A stretch of DNA of 64,000 bases from Planctomyces sp. SH-PL62. GTDB taxonomy: Bacteria; Planctomycetota; Planctomycetia; Isosphaerales; Isosphaeraceae. Below, piece by piece: positions 18,038 to 26,806 of the stretch (positions are counted from its first letter, which is position 1; every line of letters starts with the position of its first letter). The stretch is from positions 5,952,001 through 6,016,000 of the forward strand of contig NZ_CP011273.1 of NCBI RefSeq assembly GCF_001610895.1, given 5' to 3'. Position numbers and translations under genes: made by a program. The notes beneath the pieces were generated by a model. That model made no database searches. It had not been told where the DNA came from and saw only the letters and a list, made by a program, of their open reading frames with translations.

Positions 18038-18343
18038 TCACCTGAACGTCAGCAGTCCCACCCGAAGCGGCCCCCGATGCGAGGCGTCCATAAGATCGAC
18101 CTGGGCGTGTAGGACGCGATTGACGAGCGGGTGATACACCAGCGCCGGTCCGACCTTGGCGGGCCACTTGTAGCCGACCAGACTGGCCGCCTCCGTCGCG
18201 TTGCCGGTGGTCTTCCACAGGTACGCGTCGATGAACGCCCGTTGCTTCTCGGTGAGGCTCGGGACGCGAGGGAGCTTCTGCTTCCGTCGGGCCCGTTCGA
18301 TCTTCGACACGAGCTTGAGGAACTGCCGGTCGGCTCGGCTCAT
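18038..18343 (-). CDS. Terminase small-subunit-like protein (short)
   Basis: 101 aa; ATG at 18343 with GGGAG 8-10 nt upstream. The core SLTEKQRAFIDAYLWKTTGNATEAASLVGYKW is the helix-turn-helix typical of Terminase_2-type small terminases, which bind phage packaging sites. At 101 residues it has the DNA-binding region but little of the oligomerisation domain. It is on the opposite strand from the second terminase-like gene (20276). A role in diverting phage packaging would fit a satellite, but is not shown. Confidence 0.65.
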   Translation of the reverse strand: MSRADRQFLKLVSKIERARRKQKLPRVPSLTEKQRAFIDAYLWKTTGNATEAASLVGYKWPAKVGPALVYHPLVNRVLHAQVDLMDASHRGPLRVGLLTFR

Positions 18344-18511
18344 CGCTGCGTTCTCCCAGGTGACGCGGCGGGGACGGGTCAGGAATCCTAGATGCAGTCC
18401 CCGATTCTTTCGCTGCTAGCAGGAACCGGCTCCTAGTTCCCCGCGACTCGGGAATTCCGGTACTGGCGTCGTCACTGAAATACCCACCTGACGTCCCGTC
18501 TAAGGATGGCC

Positions 18512-19357
18512 CTACCTTACCGCCGCTTGGTTGACCTGCCGCGATCCGGCTTCGGCAATGTTGACCTGGGCAACCACAGGCAGCCTCAGCCGCTGGATTC
18601 GGGCGAGGGCGACCAAGCTCGCCTGGTAGCGCCGCACGGCCTGGTCGAAGTTCTTCTCGATGAGCCGCAAGGTCCCCGCCGACATCGGGTGTTTGTTCCC
18701 CCAAGCCAGGGCTAGATAACGCTCCCAGGTCTGGACGTGCAGCCAGTCGCACACCACGCGCGAGGCCATCAGCCGCACGACCGGCGACGATCCCGGCGGG
18801 GCCAGCTCGCGGCGCATCAGCTCGACCCGAGCCTCGGCCGGCTCTTTCGGGGCCGGGAGTACGTCCAGCACCAGAGAAGCCGTCTCCGTCTCGATGTCGC
18901 CGCCCGACCTCGCCGCCGCGTCTAATGCCGCCGGCAGCCTCTCGGCCGCCAGAGCATCCCCCTTGTTCGCCAGATGGAGTAGCTGGCCGAGGTTGGTCCG
19001 GGTCACTTGAATCGTCGTCGTCTCGCCCACGTCGGCCCCCCTCTTCTTTCGCCAGGGCCCACGCCTCCGGCGGTGGTATCCGAGCGACCCCAGGGCCTCC
19101 GCGACCGCCGCGTCGACCTCAGCGCCGTATGCGGCGATCCCGTCCCGCAAGGCCACGAGCGGGGCCAGCAGACGGGCCTGCTTGCGTCTCTCTATCGCGG
19201 CGTCGGCCTCCCGCGTCTCGCGACAGTCCCTCGCCACTTCCAGGCACGCGGGGACGAAGAGATCCGGCATGCGGCCCCAGCAGCGGGAGGTGGACCGCCC
19301 GTCCCGGCGTGCCGACTCATAGGCGTAGTACCGGCCCTCGATCCGCTTCAGGTGCAT
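18512..19357 (-). CDS. Hypothetical island protein of mobile-element type
   Basis: 281 aa from ATG 19357, preceded by GGAAGGG; the longer frame to 19507 has no ribosome site. It begins MHLKRIEGRYYAYESARRDG, a pattern I have seen in uncharacterised phage- and plasmid-linked proteins (short beta-hairpin reading a ligand or nucleic acid). The middle is helical and charged. The C-terminus carries a long helical stretch (WERYLALAWGNKHPMSAGTLRLIE) and ends QVNIAEAGSRQVNQ. Function unknown. It is probably transcribed with the small terminase-like gene downstream on the same strand. Confidence 0.6.
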   Translation of the reverse strand: MHLKRIEGRYYAYESARRDGRSTSRCWGRMPDLFVPACLEVARDCRETREADAAIERRKQARLLAPLVALRDGIAAYGAEVDAAVAEALGSLGYHRRRRGPWRKKRGADVGETTTIQVTRTNLGQLLHLANKGDALAAERLPAALDAAARSGGDIETETASLVLDVLPAPKEPAEARVELMRRELAPPGSSPVVRLMASRVVCDWLHVQTWERYLALAWGNKHPMSAGTLRLIEKNFDQAVRRYQASLVALARIQRLRLPVVAQVNIAEAGSRQVNQAAVR

Positions 19358-19562
19358 GACTGCCCTTCCGCTTCGTAACCCACGTCGTCCCGGCCGCCCC
19401 ACTCGACGGCCTCCAGGCGCGTCCATAGGAGCCGCCTGCTTCCCGCTGTGCCTTCTGGGAATTCGCGGATTCGCCCCGTACCCACGCATGCCACCTCGCT
19501 TGAGCATATTCTACTTCGGTTGTAAACTCGGAAAGTGCGGTCCCTTTTCTGAGGAGCGATCT

Positions 19563-20240
19563 ATGGAGCCTTCCCCGGCGTCGGAGGATGGGGCTTGGGA
19601 TCTGGAGCGGCTCCGGCTCCCGCCTGAGCTGACAGGCGAGGCTCCGGCCCGGAGGCGGCCTCCCCGCCATCGGCCGGGAGATCCATTCATCAAGGGGCCG
19701 ATCCCCTACCCTTGGCTGGCGTCGGCCTGTCGGCTCCCGGGCTCGGGTTTCCACGTCGCGATGGCCTTCCGGTTCCTCTGCTGTCGCTACCGACCGCCGA
19801 ACCGATGGGGCTTGGACGCCATCGCGAGAGGTTTGCAGATATCGTCCGACTCGGCCCGACGCGGCCTCCATGCGGCCGAATCGGCCGGGCTGCTGGACGT
19901 GGAAAGGGAGCCGGGTTGCAAGCTCGCCGTCTCGGTCTCGGACGCCCCGGGGTCCGGAACGGCCCGTCGGCCGTTGTACGGCCCGATCCCCTGGCGTTGG
20001 TGGCTCCCCGCGTCTCGGCTCCCCCGGCGTGCGCCCCACGTCGGCGCGGTCTGTTGGTTGCTGGCCGGATGGGAACGGTCGGCCGAGTTCGAACTGGCCC
20101 TGGATGGTTGGCCGGATCTCGGCCTCTCCCGATTCTCGGCCTCCCCGGGCCTGGACCTCTTGGAGCGGGCCGGACTGGTCTCGGCGGTCCGATCGCCGGG
20201 CCGGTCTCCGGTCGTCACGATCCTGGACGTCGAAGCCTAG
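19563..20240 (+). CDS. Tandem winged-helix-like protein (internal duplication)
   Basis: 225 aa; ATG with GAGGAG 8 nt upstream. Two related halves are visible: GPIPYPWLASACRLPGSGFH (from ~residue 40) and GPIPWRWWLPASRLPRRAPH (from ~residue 140). Each is followed by a helical block and a winged-helix-like end (SDSARRGLHAAESAGLLDVE and ASPGLDLLERAGLVSAV). The halves look like paired DNA-binding wHTH domains, so a replication initiator or repressor is plausible. It is divergent from the 18512-19357 gene and 35 bases upstream of the second terminase-like gene. Confidence 0.6.
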   Translation: MEPSPASEDGAWDLERLRLPPELTGEAPARRRPPRHRPGDPFIKGPIPYPWLASACRLPGSGFHVAMAFRFLCCRYRPPNRWGLDAIARGLQISSDSARRGLHAAESAGLLDVEREPGCKLAVSVSDAPGSGTARRPLYGPIPWRWWLPASRLPRRAPHVGAVCWLLAGWERSAEFELALDGWPDLGLSRFSASPGLDLLERAGLVSAVRSPGRSPVVTILDVEA

Positions 20241-20275
20241 ATCATGAGGCAAGATCAAGACTTGGAGACTCCCCG

Positions 20276-20824
20276 ATGGACCTGACCTATCGTCGACGCC
20301 TGTTCGTCGAAGCGTTCGTCGGCCCTGCGCTGGGCAACTCGACCGAGGCCGCGAGACGCGCCGGATATCGGCAGCCCCACATGGCTGGGCCGAGATTGAT
20401 GGCGAATGATGTAATCCGGGCCGCGATCTCGGGCCGGACGGCCTCCGCAGCGCTGGACGCGGACGAGATCCTCGCCCGACTCGCCGAGATCGCCACCAGC
20501 GACATGCGGCATTTCCTCCGCTTCGACGACGAGGGTCGGGTCTCGCTCGACCTGGTGAGGGCGAAGCGGGAAGACCGGCTCCGTCTGATCAAGCGGTTCA
20601 AGCTCACGACCCGCACGACGACGACCCGGGAGGGTGAGACCGTGGAAACGCGCGTGGAATTGGAACTGCTCGACAAGCTCGACGCGCTGGACAAACTGGC
20701 CCGCTATCACGGCCTGTACCGCGAACGCCGGGAATCGTCGTTGTTCGACCTGGAGGCGCTGCTGGCCGACGACATCCCCGAAATCGACCCGACCACCCCC
20801 GGACCTCGCATCCCGGCGGTATGA
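20276..20824 (+). CDS. Terminase small-subunit-like protein
   Basis: 182 aa from ATG 20276 with GGAG 9 nt upstream. The N-terminal YRRRLFVEAFVGPALGNSTEAARRAGY plus a following HMAGPRLMANDVIRAAI block is the Terminase_2 DNA-binding region. Then DADEILARLAEIATSDMRHFLRF and LDKLDALDKLARYHGLY, the C-terminal pattern of small terminases. In tailed phages this protein recognises the packaging site and recruits the large terminase, but no large terminase is present in the island. Confidence 0.75.
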   Translation: MDLTYRRRLFVEAFVGPALGNSTEAARRAGYRQPHMAGPRLMANDVIRAAISGRTASAALDADEILARLAEIATSDMRHFLRFDDEGRVSLDLVRAKREDRLRLIKRFKLTTRTTTTREGETVETRVELELLDKLDALDKLARYHGLYRERRESSLFDLEALLADDIPEIDPTTPGPRIPAV

Positions 20825-20862
20825 CGCCCTGATCTTGCAGGGCGATTACAGGAGATCGGCCC

Positions 20863-21234
20863 ATGCCTTCATCCGACACGCAATTCCAGGCCGGACGGAG
20901 CGGCAACCCCGCCGGCCGCCCCAAGGGCTCCAGGAGCGCCCGAGACGCGTTCCGGCGGGTCCTCGCCCAACCTGACCCGACGGCACCGGAGCGGACCACC
21001 CTGGACGCGTGGGCGGCCGAGATCGTGAACGGCGCGACCACGGTCGGGGACCGGCTCGCCGTACTCAAGTGGCTCGAAGGCGCGTCGCCTCCGGCCGGAG
21101 CCGGAGAACCGCAGACCACGCTGGCCGACGTCGCGAGAAGGATGGCCGAGAAATTCCCCCGGATCAACATCCCGGGCGTCGCCCGAGCGGCCTCGGCATC
21201 CGAGCGGGAAGCCATCTCGGGCGACGAGACGTGA
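20863..21234 (+). CDS. DUF5681-domain protein
   Basis: 123 aa, ATG with GGAG upstream. The N-terminus QFQAGRSGNPAGRPKGS is the diagnostic DUF5681 motif, usually found on proteins encoded next to terminase genes. The rest is helical (DAWAAEIVNGATTVGDRLAVLKWL) with an acidic tail. It is 38 bases downstream of the terminase-like gene, consistent with one operon. Confidence 0.75.
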   Translation: MPSSDTQFQAGRSGNPAGRPKGSRSARDAFRRVLAQPDPTAPERTTLDAWAAEIVNGATTVGDRLAVLKWLEGASPPAGAGEPQTTLADVARRMAEKFPRINIPGVARAASASEREAISGDET

Positions 21235-21429
21235 GCGGCGAATGAGTTCAACTCAGCCGCTTCCTTCGACACCCCGGGGGCTGCAAGATGTTCGGCCGCG
21301 GTGCTCCGCCGACCGCCCCGACCTCCCCGCCGCGGAAAAATCCGGATTACCGAATCCGATTCCCACCGGCGCCGGCGGCTCCCGTCCGATTGCCACGGCC
21401 GTCGAGCCGATGATATGTTCCGTTCCCGG

Positions 21430-21459
21430 TCAGGTAACAATCGGCTCCATCAGGTAACA
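21430..21459. promoter_or_regulatory. Two direct repeats TCAGGTAACA spaced 20 bp, upstream of the R-M gene
   Basis: Identical 10-mers at 21430-21439 and 21450-21459 lie on one DNA face (20-bp period) just before the ATG at 21471, which lacks a clear ribosome site. This is a candidate control site limiting expression of the restriction-modification enzyme. Confidence 0.45.
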
Positions 21460-21470
21460 GTGGTTGCTCC

Positions 21471-24400
21471 ATGACGGTCGTCGAACTCCTCGCCCAGATC
21501 GCCCGGCGCGACAACACTCGATCCGAGGCGACTCTACAGGCGGATATCCGACAACTCGTCCTGACGGCTCCGCTGTCGCTTAGGGCGGAGGATGTCGTCA
21601 CCGCGGACCTGGAAACGCCGGTCGGCCTCCGCCGACGGATCGATATCGAGGTCGGGAGCTGTCTGATCGAGGTCAAGCGGGACCTCTCGGCGGGCAACGT
21701 CCTGCCCGATGCGATCTCACAGATAGCCGGCTACCTGGCGGCCCGACAGATCGAGACCGGCTGTCGATACGTCGGCATCCTCACCGACGGCGCCGACTGG
21801 CGGTGCGTCTGCCTGCCGGGCGAGGCGGAAGCGGGTCCGCCGCGCGAGGTTTCGGCCTACAAGCTGTCGGCCACGAAACCGGACCCCGAGCCGTTCCTGA
21901 TCTGGCTGGAAGGCGTGCTGGCCACGGCGCGGGACATCCCAGCGACCCCACGGGAGATCCGTCGGCGGCTGGGGGCGGGGAGTTCGGCCCACGACCTGGA
22001 CCGCGATACGCTGCTCGCGCTCTTCACTCGGCATCGCGACCACCCCGCCGTGCTCATGAAGCGACAGCTTTGGGCCCGGTTGCTCACAACCGCCCTCGGG
22101 ACGCAATTCGAGGACAGCGACGACCTCTTCGTCGAACACACCTACCTGGTGAACACGGCCGAGATCATCGCCCATGCTCTAGTGGGCTTCGACCTCGAAT
22201 CCATCGCGCCGGCGTCGCTGCTGAGCGGCGGCAAATTCGAACAGAGCGGCATCACCGGCGTCGTCGAAGCGGACTTCTTCGATTGGGTGGCCCACGTCCC
22301 GGGGGGCGAGCCGTTCGTGCGCTCCCTGGCCCGTCGCGTGGGCCGGTTCCGCTGGCAGGATGTGAGCGGCGACGTCCTCAAAGTGCTCTACGAGTCCGTC
22401 ATCACGGCCCCGACGCGGAAGCGGCTCGGCGAATACTACACGCCCGACTGGCTCGCCGAGCGCGTCGTCTCGGCCACGATCGAGCGGCCCTTGGAGACAC
22501 GGGCTCTCGATCCCTCGTGCGGCTCCGGCACCTTCCTTTTCCACGCCGCCCGGCGATACCTCGCCAGCGCCGAGGCGGCGGGCCTCCCCCTTCCGACGGC
22601 CCTGTCCGGCCTCACGCGCCACGTTCTGGGCATGGACCTGCACCCCGTGGCCGTGACTCTGGCCCGCGTGACGTACCTGCTGGCCATCGGCCGCGATCGC
22701 CTCACGCATCCGGAGCGCGGCCCGATCCAGGTGCCCGTGTACCTGGGCGACGCCGTGCAGTGGAAACGCGAGGCGCAGGACCTGTTCTCCGGCGGCAATC
22801 TGGTCATCGAGACCGACGACCGCAAACAACTCTTCGAATCGGAACTCCGCTTCCCGGAAGAGGTCCTCGAAGACCCGGGGCGATTCAATCAGATCGTCGA
22901 GTCGATGACGAAGCTGGCGGGTGGTCGCAAGCCGGGCAGCTCCGTTCCGAAGCTCTCGGCGCTCTACCAGAGATACGCCGTGTCTCTCACCGCCCAAAAG
23001 ACGCTGGACGAGACGTTCCAGACCCTGTGCGACCTCCACGATGAGGGTCGCGACCACATCTGGAGCTACTACGTTCGCAACCTGGCCCGGCCTTGGTGGC
23101 TGGCCCTGCCTCAGAACCGCGTCGACGCGCTGATCGGAAACCCGCCCTGGCTGGCCTTCCGGTTCATGACCGAGGCGATGCAGAAGGCGTTCCGCGAATA
23201 CAGCGACGAACGGGGCCTCTGGCACGGGGCTAAGGTGGCCACGCATCAGGATCTTTCCGGACTGTTCCTGGTGCGGGCGGTCGAGCGCTATTTGAAGATC
23301 GGCGGGCGGTTCGGCTTCGTCATGCCGAACGCGGCCGTCGACCGGGGACAGTTCCAGGGGCTGCGCACGGGAAGGTACAAGCTCCCGAACGCACAGGCTC
23401 CCGTATCCATCGCGTTCGATCCGGCCTGGGATCTGCGCCGCATCCGACCGCACTTCTTCCCCCGTGGCTCCGCCGTGCTGTTCGGGACGCGGGCCGACCA
23501 GCCGAGACCGCTACCGACGGACGTGACGATCTGGTCCGGCCGAGTCTCCGAGCAGAACGCCAACTGGGATGCGGTCGCGAGCAGTCTCATGCAAGCCTCG
23601 GGGAAATCTCGTCCGTCGGGCGACGACCCCACCTCGCCGTGGGCGGAACGCTTCCGGAATGGAGCGACGATCTTTCCACGATTCCTCTTCTTCGTCACGC
23701 GCCAGGCCGCGGGGCCGCTGGGGATGCCTGCAGGCAAGGTCGCCGTTCGCTCGCTCCAACGCAACAACGACAAGAAACCCTGGAAAGACCTGCCGGCCCT
23801 GGAAGGCGTCGTCGAAACGGAGTTCATCCGGCCCGTCCTGCTAGGCGAAAGCGTCATCCCCTACCGCATCGCGGAGGCATTCGAAGCGGTGCTTCCCTGG
23901 GATCGAGAGGGGCTCATGGACGGCCTATCCGATCGGCTCGACGCTTATGAAGGATTGGCCAATTGGTGGCGTCGTGCGGAAGCGATCTGGGAGAAGCACC
24001 GATCCAGCGACCGATTGACGCTATGTGGCCAGCTTGACTACCGACACAAATTCCAGCATCAATTCCCCCTCCAACCGGAACGCATCGTGTACGCCGGTTC
24101 GGGAATGCACCTCGTGGCCTCACGGCTCAGCGATCGTCGGGCCGTGATCGAACATGGGCTCTACTGGGCGACCGCCGCCTCGACGGCCGAGGCTCAATAC
24201 CTCTGCGCCATCCTGAATTCCGCAAGCCTCACGGAACTCGTGCGGCCGTTCATGAGCTACGGGAAGGACGAGCGGCACTTCGACAAACATATCTGGCAGG
24301 TGCCGGTTCCCCTGTACGATCCGACCGTCGACCTCCATGCCCGCCTTTCCGCCCGGGGGGCAGAACTGGAAGCGGCCGTGGGGGCGCTCGAAATCGATCC

Positions 24401-24503
24401 CGGTCGGCACTTCGCAGCCGTCAGGCGAGACGTCCGCGCGTTCATTGCCGAGAGCGAGGCGGGCCGAGACGTGGAAGCGCTGGTGGAAGAGTTGCTGAGC
24501 TGA
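21471..24503 (+). CDS. Single-chain restriction-modification enzyme (type IIG-like): nuclease plus N6-adenine methyltransferase
   Basis: 1010 aa. N-terminal PD-(D/E)XK-type nuclease signature: Asp58, Glu67 and Lys69 in RRIDIEVGSCLIEVKRDL. A helical linker precedes a gamma-class amino-methyltransferase with motif I DPSCGSGTF (347-355) and motif IV NPPW (557-560). An upstream LGEYYTPDWLAERVV segment is typical of Eco57I/N6_Mtase proteins. The C-terminal third (GSGMHLVASRLSDRRAVIEHGLY; YLCAILNSASLTELV) resembles the target-recognition region. One polypeptide would both methylate and cut, with no separate specificity subunit. It is the last gene before attR, a usual place for defence cargo. Confidence 0.88.
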   Translation: MTVVELLAQIARRDNTRSEATLQADIRQLVLTAPLSLRAEDVVTADLETPVGLRRRIDIEVGSCLIEVKRDLSAGNVLPDAISQIAGYLAARQIETGCRYVGILTDGADWRCVCLPGEAEAGPPREVSAYKLSATKPDPEPFLIWLEGVLATARDIPATPREIRRRLGAGSSAHDLDRDTLLALFTRHRDHPAVLMKRQLWARLLTTALGTQFEDSDDLFVEHTYLVNTAEIIAHALVGFDLESIAPASLLSGGKFEQSGITGVVEADFFDWVAHVPGGEPFVRSLARRVGRFRWQDVSGDVLKVLYESVITAPTRKRLGEYYTPDWLAERVVSATIERPLETRALDPSCGSGTFLFHAARRYLASAEAAGLPLPTALSGLTRHVLGMDLHPVAVTLARVTYLLAIGRDRLTHPERGPIQVPVYLGDAVQWKREAQDLFSGGNLVIETDDRKQLFESELRFPEEVLEDPGRFNQIVESMTKLAGGRKPGSSVPKLSALYQRYAVSLTAQKTLDETFQTLCDLHDEGRDHIWSYYVRNLARPWWLALPQNRVDALIGNPPWLAFRFMTEAMQKAFREYSDERGLWHGAKVATHQDLSGLFLVRAVERYLKIGGRFGFVMPNAAVDRGQFQGLRTGRYKLPNAQAPVSIAFDPAWDLRRIRPHFFPRGSAVLFGTRADQPRPLPTDVTIWSGRVSEQNANWDAVASSLMQASGKSRPSGDDPTSPWAERFRNGATIFPRFLFFVTRQAAGPLGMPAGKVAVRSLQRNNDKKPWKDLPALEGVVETEFIRPVLLGESVIPYRIAEAFEAVLPWDREGLMDGLSDRLDAYEGLANWWRRAEAIWEKHRSSDRLTLCGQLDYRHKFQHQFPLQPERIVYAGSGMHLVASRLSDRRAVIEHGLYWATAASTAEAQYLCAILNSASLTELVRPFMSYGKDERHFDKHIWQVPVPLYDPTVDLHARLSARGAELEAAVGALEIDPGRHFAAVRRDVRAFIAESEAGRDVEALVEELLS

Positions 24504-24560
24504 GCGACGGCGGCGGCGGCGGCGGCCCCGAGCCGTCCGTCATGGGGCGGCCCTTGTCCA

Positions 24561-24590
24561 CTACCGTTTACACTACCGGGTGTCTACCGG
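24561..24590. promoter_or_regulatory. Island right-end control region with ACTACCG repeats
   Basis: Between the R-M stop and attR, three ACTACCG/CTACCG copies flank a TTTACAC element (repeated as GTTTACAC near 24693). 24576-24590 matches the 15-bp palindrome upstream of int at 13 of 15 positions. It probably contains integrase or excisionase arm-binding sites. Confidence 0.4.
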
Positions 24591-24725
24591 ATGGCCGATT
24601 GTCACTACCGCGATCCCCTGCCTTTTCCCGCAAGCGTCTGAGAGCCTTTGCAACAGGCTCGAAAGCGGGTAAACTGGCTACAGTGACAGGGTTTACACGG
24701 CTTTCTGACTGTCACCGACGGCCGC

Positions 24726-24769
24726 TTCGCAATGCTGAGGTTGAGGGTTCGATCCCCTTCCGCTCCACT
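24726..24769 (+). repeat. attR: 44-bp tRNA-Ala 3'-end repeat
   Basis: Perfect copy of 11075-11118, covering the tRNA from its anticodon loop to just past A73. The 5' half of a tRNA is absent here, so this is the distal attachment site and not a second gene. Confidence 0.9.
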
Positions 24770-25091
24770 TCACTCACCCCGCAAGGATCCACGGCGAGCA
24801 ATCAGGCACTTCCCGACGTCTGACAGAGTCATCTGGCGGCGTTTGGAACTGCTCATGCCCCGCAATCGCCGAGATCCGGCCCCGTTCTGATGGGCCGCAC
24901 GTTAGTCGACCAGCTCCAGGTCGGTAAGAAGCCGGTGAAGCTCTCGCCCGACCTCGACGGTCCGAGTGCCTCGCCCTCAAGATCCCGCTCGCCTGTCATC
25001 AAAGGAACGGGCTTAGGCCACGGCGCGCTCGGCCGATCCAGGTCGGCCTCCCGGCGCGAAGCGGTGCCGGGGGCTTCAGACATCGGGTGAA
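24770..25091. other. Intergenic stretch without a gene
   Basis: About 320 bases between attR and the PEP-CTERM gene. Short ORFs occur on both strands but none has a credible start or composition. I see no other structure before the hairpin at 25092. Confidence 0.5.
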
Positions 25092-25117
25092 GGGGGGATC
25101 GACGCGTCGATCCCCCC
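25092..25117 (-). terminator. Perfect 26-bp palindrome after the PEP-CTERM gene
   Basis: Two 13-base arms (GGGGGGATCGACG and its complement) with no loop bases, 7 bases beyond the stop codon. As RNA it forms a very stable hairpin; it lacks a T tract but is a likely transcript end. Confidence 0.65.
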
Positions 25118-25124
25118 GGCGAGC

Positions 25125-26300
25125 TTAGCGACCGCGGCGCGAGCAGCCGACCAGGCCGGCGAGGCCGAGGCCGAGCAGCACCAGGGTCGAGGGCTCGGGG
25201 ACGGCCGAGATCCGCAGGACCTGGCCCTCGCCCGCCGAGGCGCCCTGGGTGGTCACGTAGATCGCGCCATCCGGGCCGAAGGCGATCGCCGTCGGGAAGC
25301 CGAGACCGTCGCCGACGATCACGGTCCGCTCGCCGGTCAGCAGGTCGATCCGGCTGAGGATCCCCGACCCGGGGCCGGTCGACGAGGCCAGGCCGTTGGT
25401 CGTGAGTTGCAGCGCGTACAAGGCGCCGTCGGGGCCGAAGGCCAGGTCCATGAGATTCGTGAAGCCGTCGAAGGCGACGATCGGCTGCCCCGTCATCGGG
25501 TCGATGCGGTAGATGTTCGCGGCCCCGGGGGGGAACGGAAAGCCCGTCAACTCGCCGAAGTAGATCGACTGGTCGGGGCCCACGGCGATGCCGGTGGGCA
25601 CGGACTGGTAGACCGGCGGGCCGAACGGCAGCGGGTTCGGGCGCGGCGGCAGGACCGCCAGCGTCGTGACGACCCCCTGATCGGTCACGCTGAGGACGGC
25701 GTTCGCGCCGGCGTCCGTGACCAAGAACCCGCCCCCGGGGGCGGCCGCCAGCCCGAACGGGTTGGAATCGACGGCCCCCCCGTCAGGATTCTGCGAGGCT
25801 TCGTAGTCGGCGAGGTTCGCGAGGCCCGCGACGGGCGCGCCGTCCAGGGGCAGCCGGACCAGTCGGCCGAATTCGTCGCCGACGGCCCCGAGTTGGGCGC
25901 GCGAGGCCGGATCGGCGCCCAGGCCGATCACGCCGTAAAGCTCGCCCGAGCTGCTGAAGGCGATGTCCTGCAGGCCGGACGCGTTGCCGCCGCCGGCGGC
26001 CGCGAGCGAGGGCAGGCCGGTCACGACGCGTTCCTGCACCCCGTTGCGCAACCGGCTGAGCGCGCCGGTCGCGCCGTAGGAGACCGTCTGGCCGTCGCCG
26101 GACACGATGCTGGGGCCGTCGCCCCCGCGGCCCGCCTCCGCGACGTAGAGGCTGCCGTCCGGGCCCCAGGCGAGGCCCCGGGGGTTATCCAGGCCGACCA
26201 TCACCACGGCAGTCGTGTATCCCGCCCCGGCGCCCGTCGGCGAGAGGCAGAGCGCCAGGCCGACGATCCCAACCAAGAAGCCGAATCTTCCGCGCATCAT
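25125..26300 (-). CDS. ScyD/ScyE-like propeller protein with PEP-CTERM sorting signal
   Basis: 391-aa exported protein. Signal peptide at the N-terminus (FLVGIVGLALCLSPTGAGA). The body has NHL/ScyD-type blades: NPRGLAWGPDGSLYVAEAG, LQDIAFSSSGELYGVIGLG, SNPFGLAAAPGGGFLVTDAG, PTGIAVGPDQSIYFGEL, LMDLAFGPDGALYALQ and PTAIAFGPDGAIYVTTQG. The C-terminus VPEPSTLVLLGLGLAGLVG plus CSRRGR is a PEP-CTERM signal recognised by an exosortase, which would process the protein at the envelope. AGAGG lies about 10 nt before the first of two adjacent ATGs. Role is probably extracellular binding; no catalytic motif. Confidence 0.88.
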   Translation of the reverse strand: MMRGRFGFLVGIVGLALCLSPTGAGAGYTTAVVMVGLDNPRGLAWGPDGSLYVAEAGRGGDGPSIVSGDGQTVSYGATGALSRLRNGVQERVVTGLPSLAAAGGGNASGLQDIAFSSSGELYGVIGLGADPASRAQLGAVGDEFGRLVRLPLDGAPVAGLANLADYEASQNPDGGAVDSNPFGLAAAPGGGFLVTDAGANAVLSVTDQGVVTTLAVLPPRPNPLPFGPPVYQSVPTGIAVGPDQSIYFGELTGFPFPPGAANIYRIDPMTGQPIVAFDGFTNLMDLAFGPDGALYALQLTTNGLASSTGPGSGILSRIDLLTGERTVIVGDGLGFPTAIAFGPDGAIYVTTQGASAGEGQVLRISAVPEPSTLVLLGLGLAGLVGCSRRGR

Positions 26301-26806
26301 GCAAGCAACCTCTTAACGCTGAATTCCGGAATTTCCATTTCCGCTCCGGATCGAGCCAGGCGGGCCGTCCTGCCTCGCTCACGCTCGATCCGCCTCGAAG
26401 CCCCCCGCCCCGCCCGATCGACGTCCTCCTGCGGGTCGCGTCGGAGATCGCCCCATCGCATCCGCGGCGACGGACGATCCCGGCGAGTCCTCGGGGGGCC
26501 CCTGAGGAGGAGCGACTCTACCGAAAGATCGTCGAGGATGCATCATCCCGGGGAGGCACGCGACGAATCTTGTCGGGAACTGAAGCGCATCCGGAGGGCG
26601 AGCCGCGCCATCAGGACAGCCTCGGGCTTGGTCCGCAGGGGGCTCCGATTCGTAAGCCGTGCCGAAGCCATCCCGCCCAACGCCCGCGGAACACGGTTTG
26701 CAATGTGATCGGCCGACGCGAGGATCGTGATTTTCGACCCGTGCTCCTCACCGCGGCCGTGGACGCCGGGGCCTCGGGGGCCGTTCCACCTCCACCGCGA
26801 CGACCC
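26301..26806. other. Intergenic stretch without a gene
   Basis: About 500 bases between the divergent PEP-CTERM gene and the small membrane protein. I see no convincing ORF; the in-frame extension from 26570 begins with TTG and has non-protein-like composition. Confidence 0.45.

Larger units (their letters stand above)
11075..24769. mobile_element. 13.7-kb integrative element inserted in tRNA-Ala(CGC); satellite-like
   Basis: The ends are defined by a perfect 44-bp direct repeat of the tRNA 3' end (11075-11118 and 24726-24769), with a tyrosine integrase next to the left copy. Contents in order: integrase, hypothetical, DUF1580, hypothetical, family A DNA polymerase, membrane-GAF protein with a small partner, terminase-small-like protein, hypothetical, tandem winged-helix protein, second terminase-small-like protein, DUF5681 protein and a single-chain restriction-modification enzyme. 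There is no capsid, portal, tail or large terminase gene and no conjugation gene. Small terminase plus integrase plus replication gene plus defence cargo is the pattern of phage satellites. This interpretation is inference. Confidence 0.85.

Noticed and set aside
24726-24769. Possible second tRNA-Ala gene at the island right end
   Set aside because: Only the 3' half is present. The upstream bases cannot form the D arm or acceptor 5' strand, so it is an att site.
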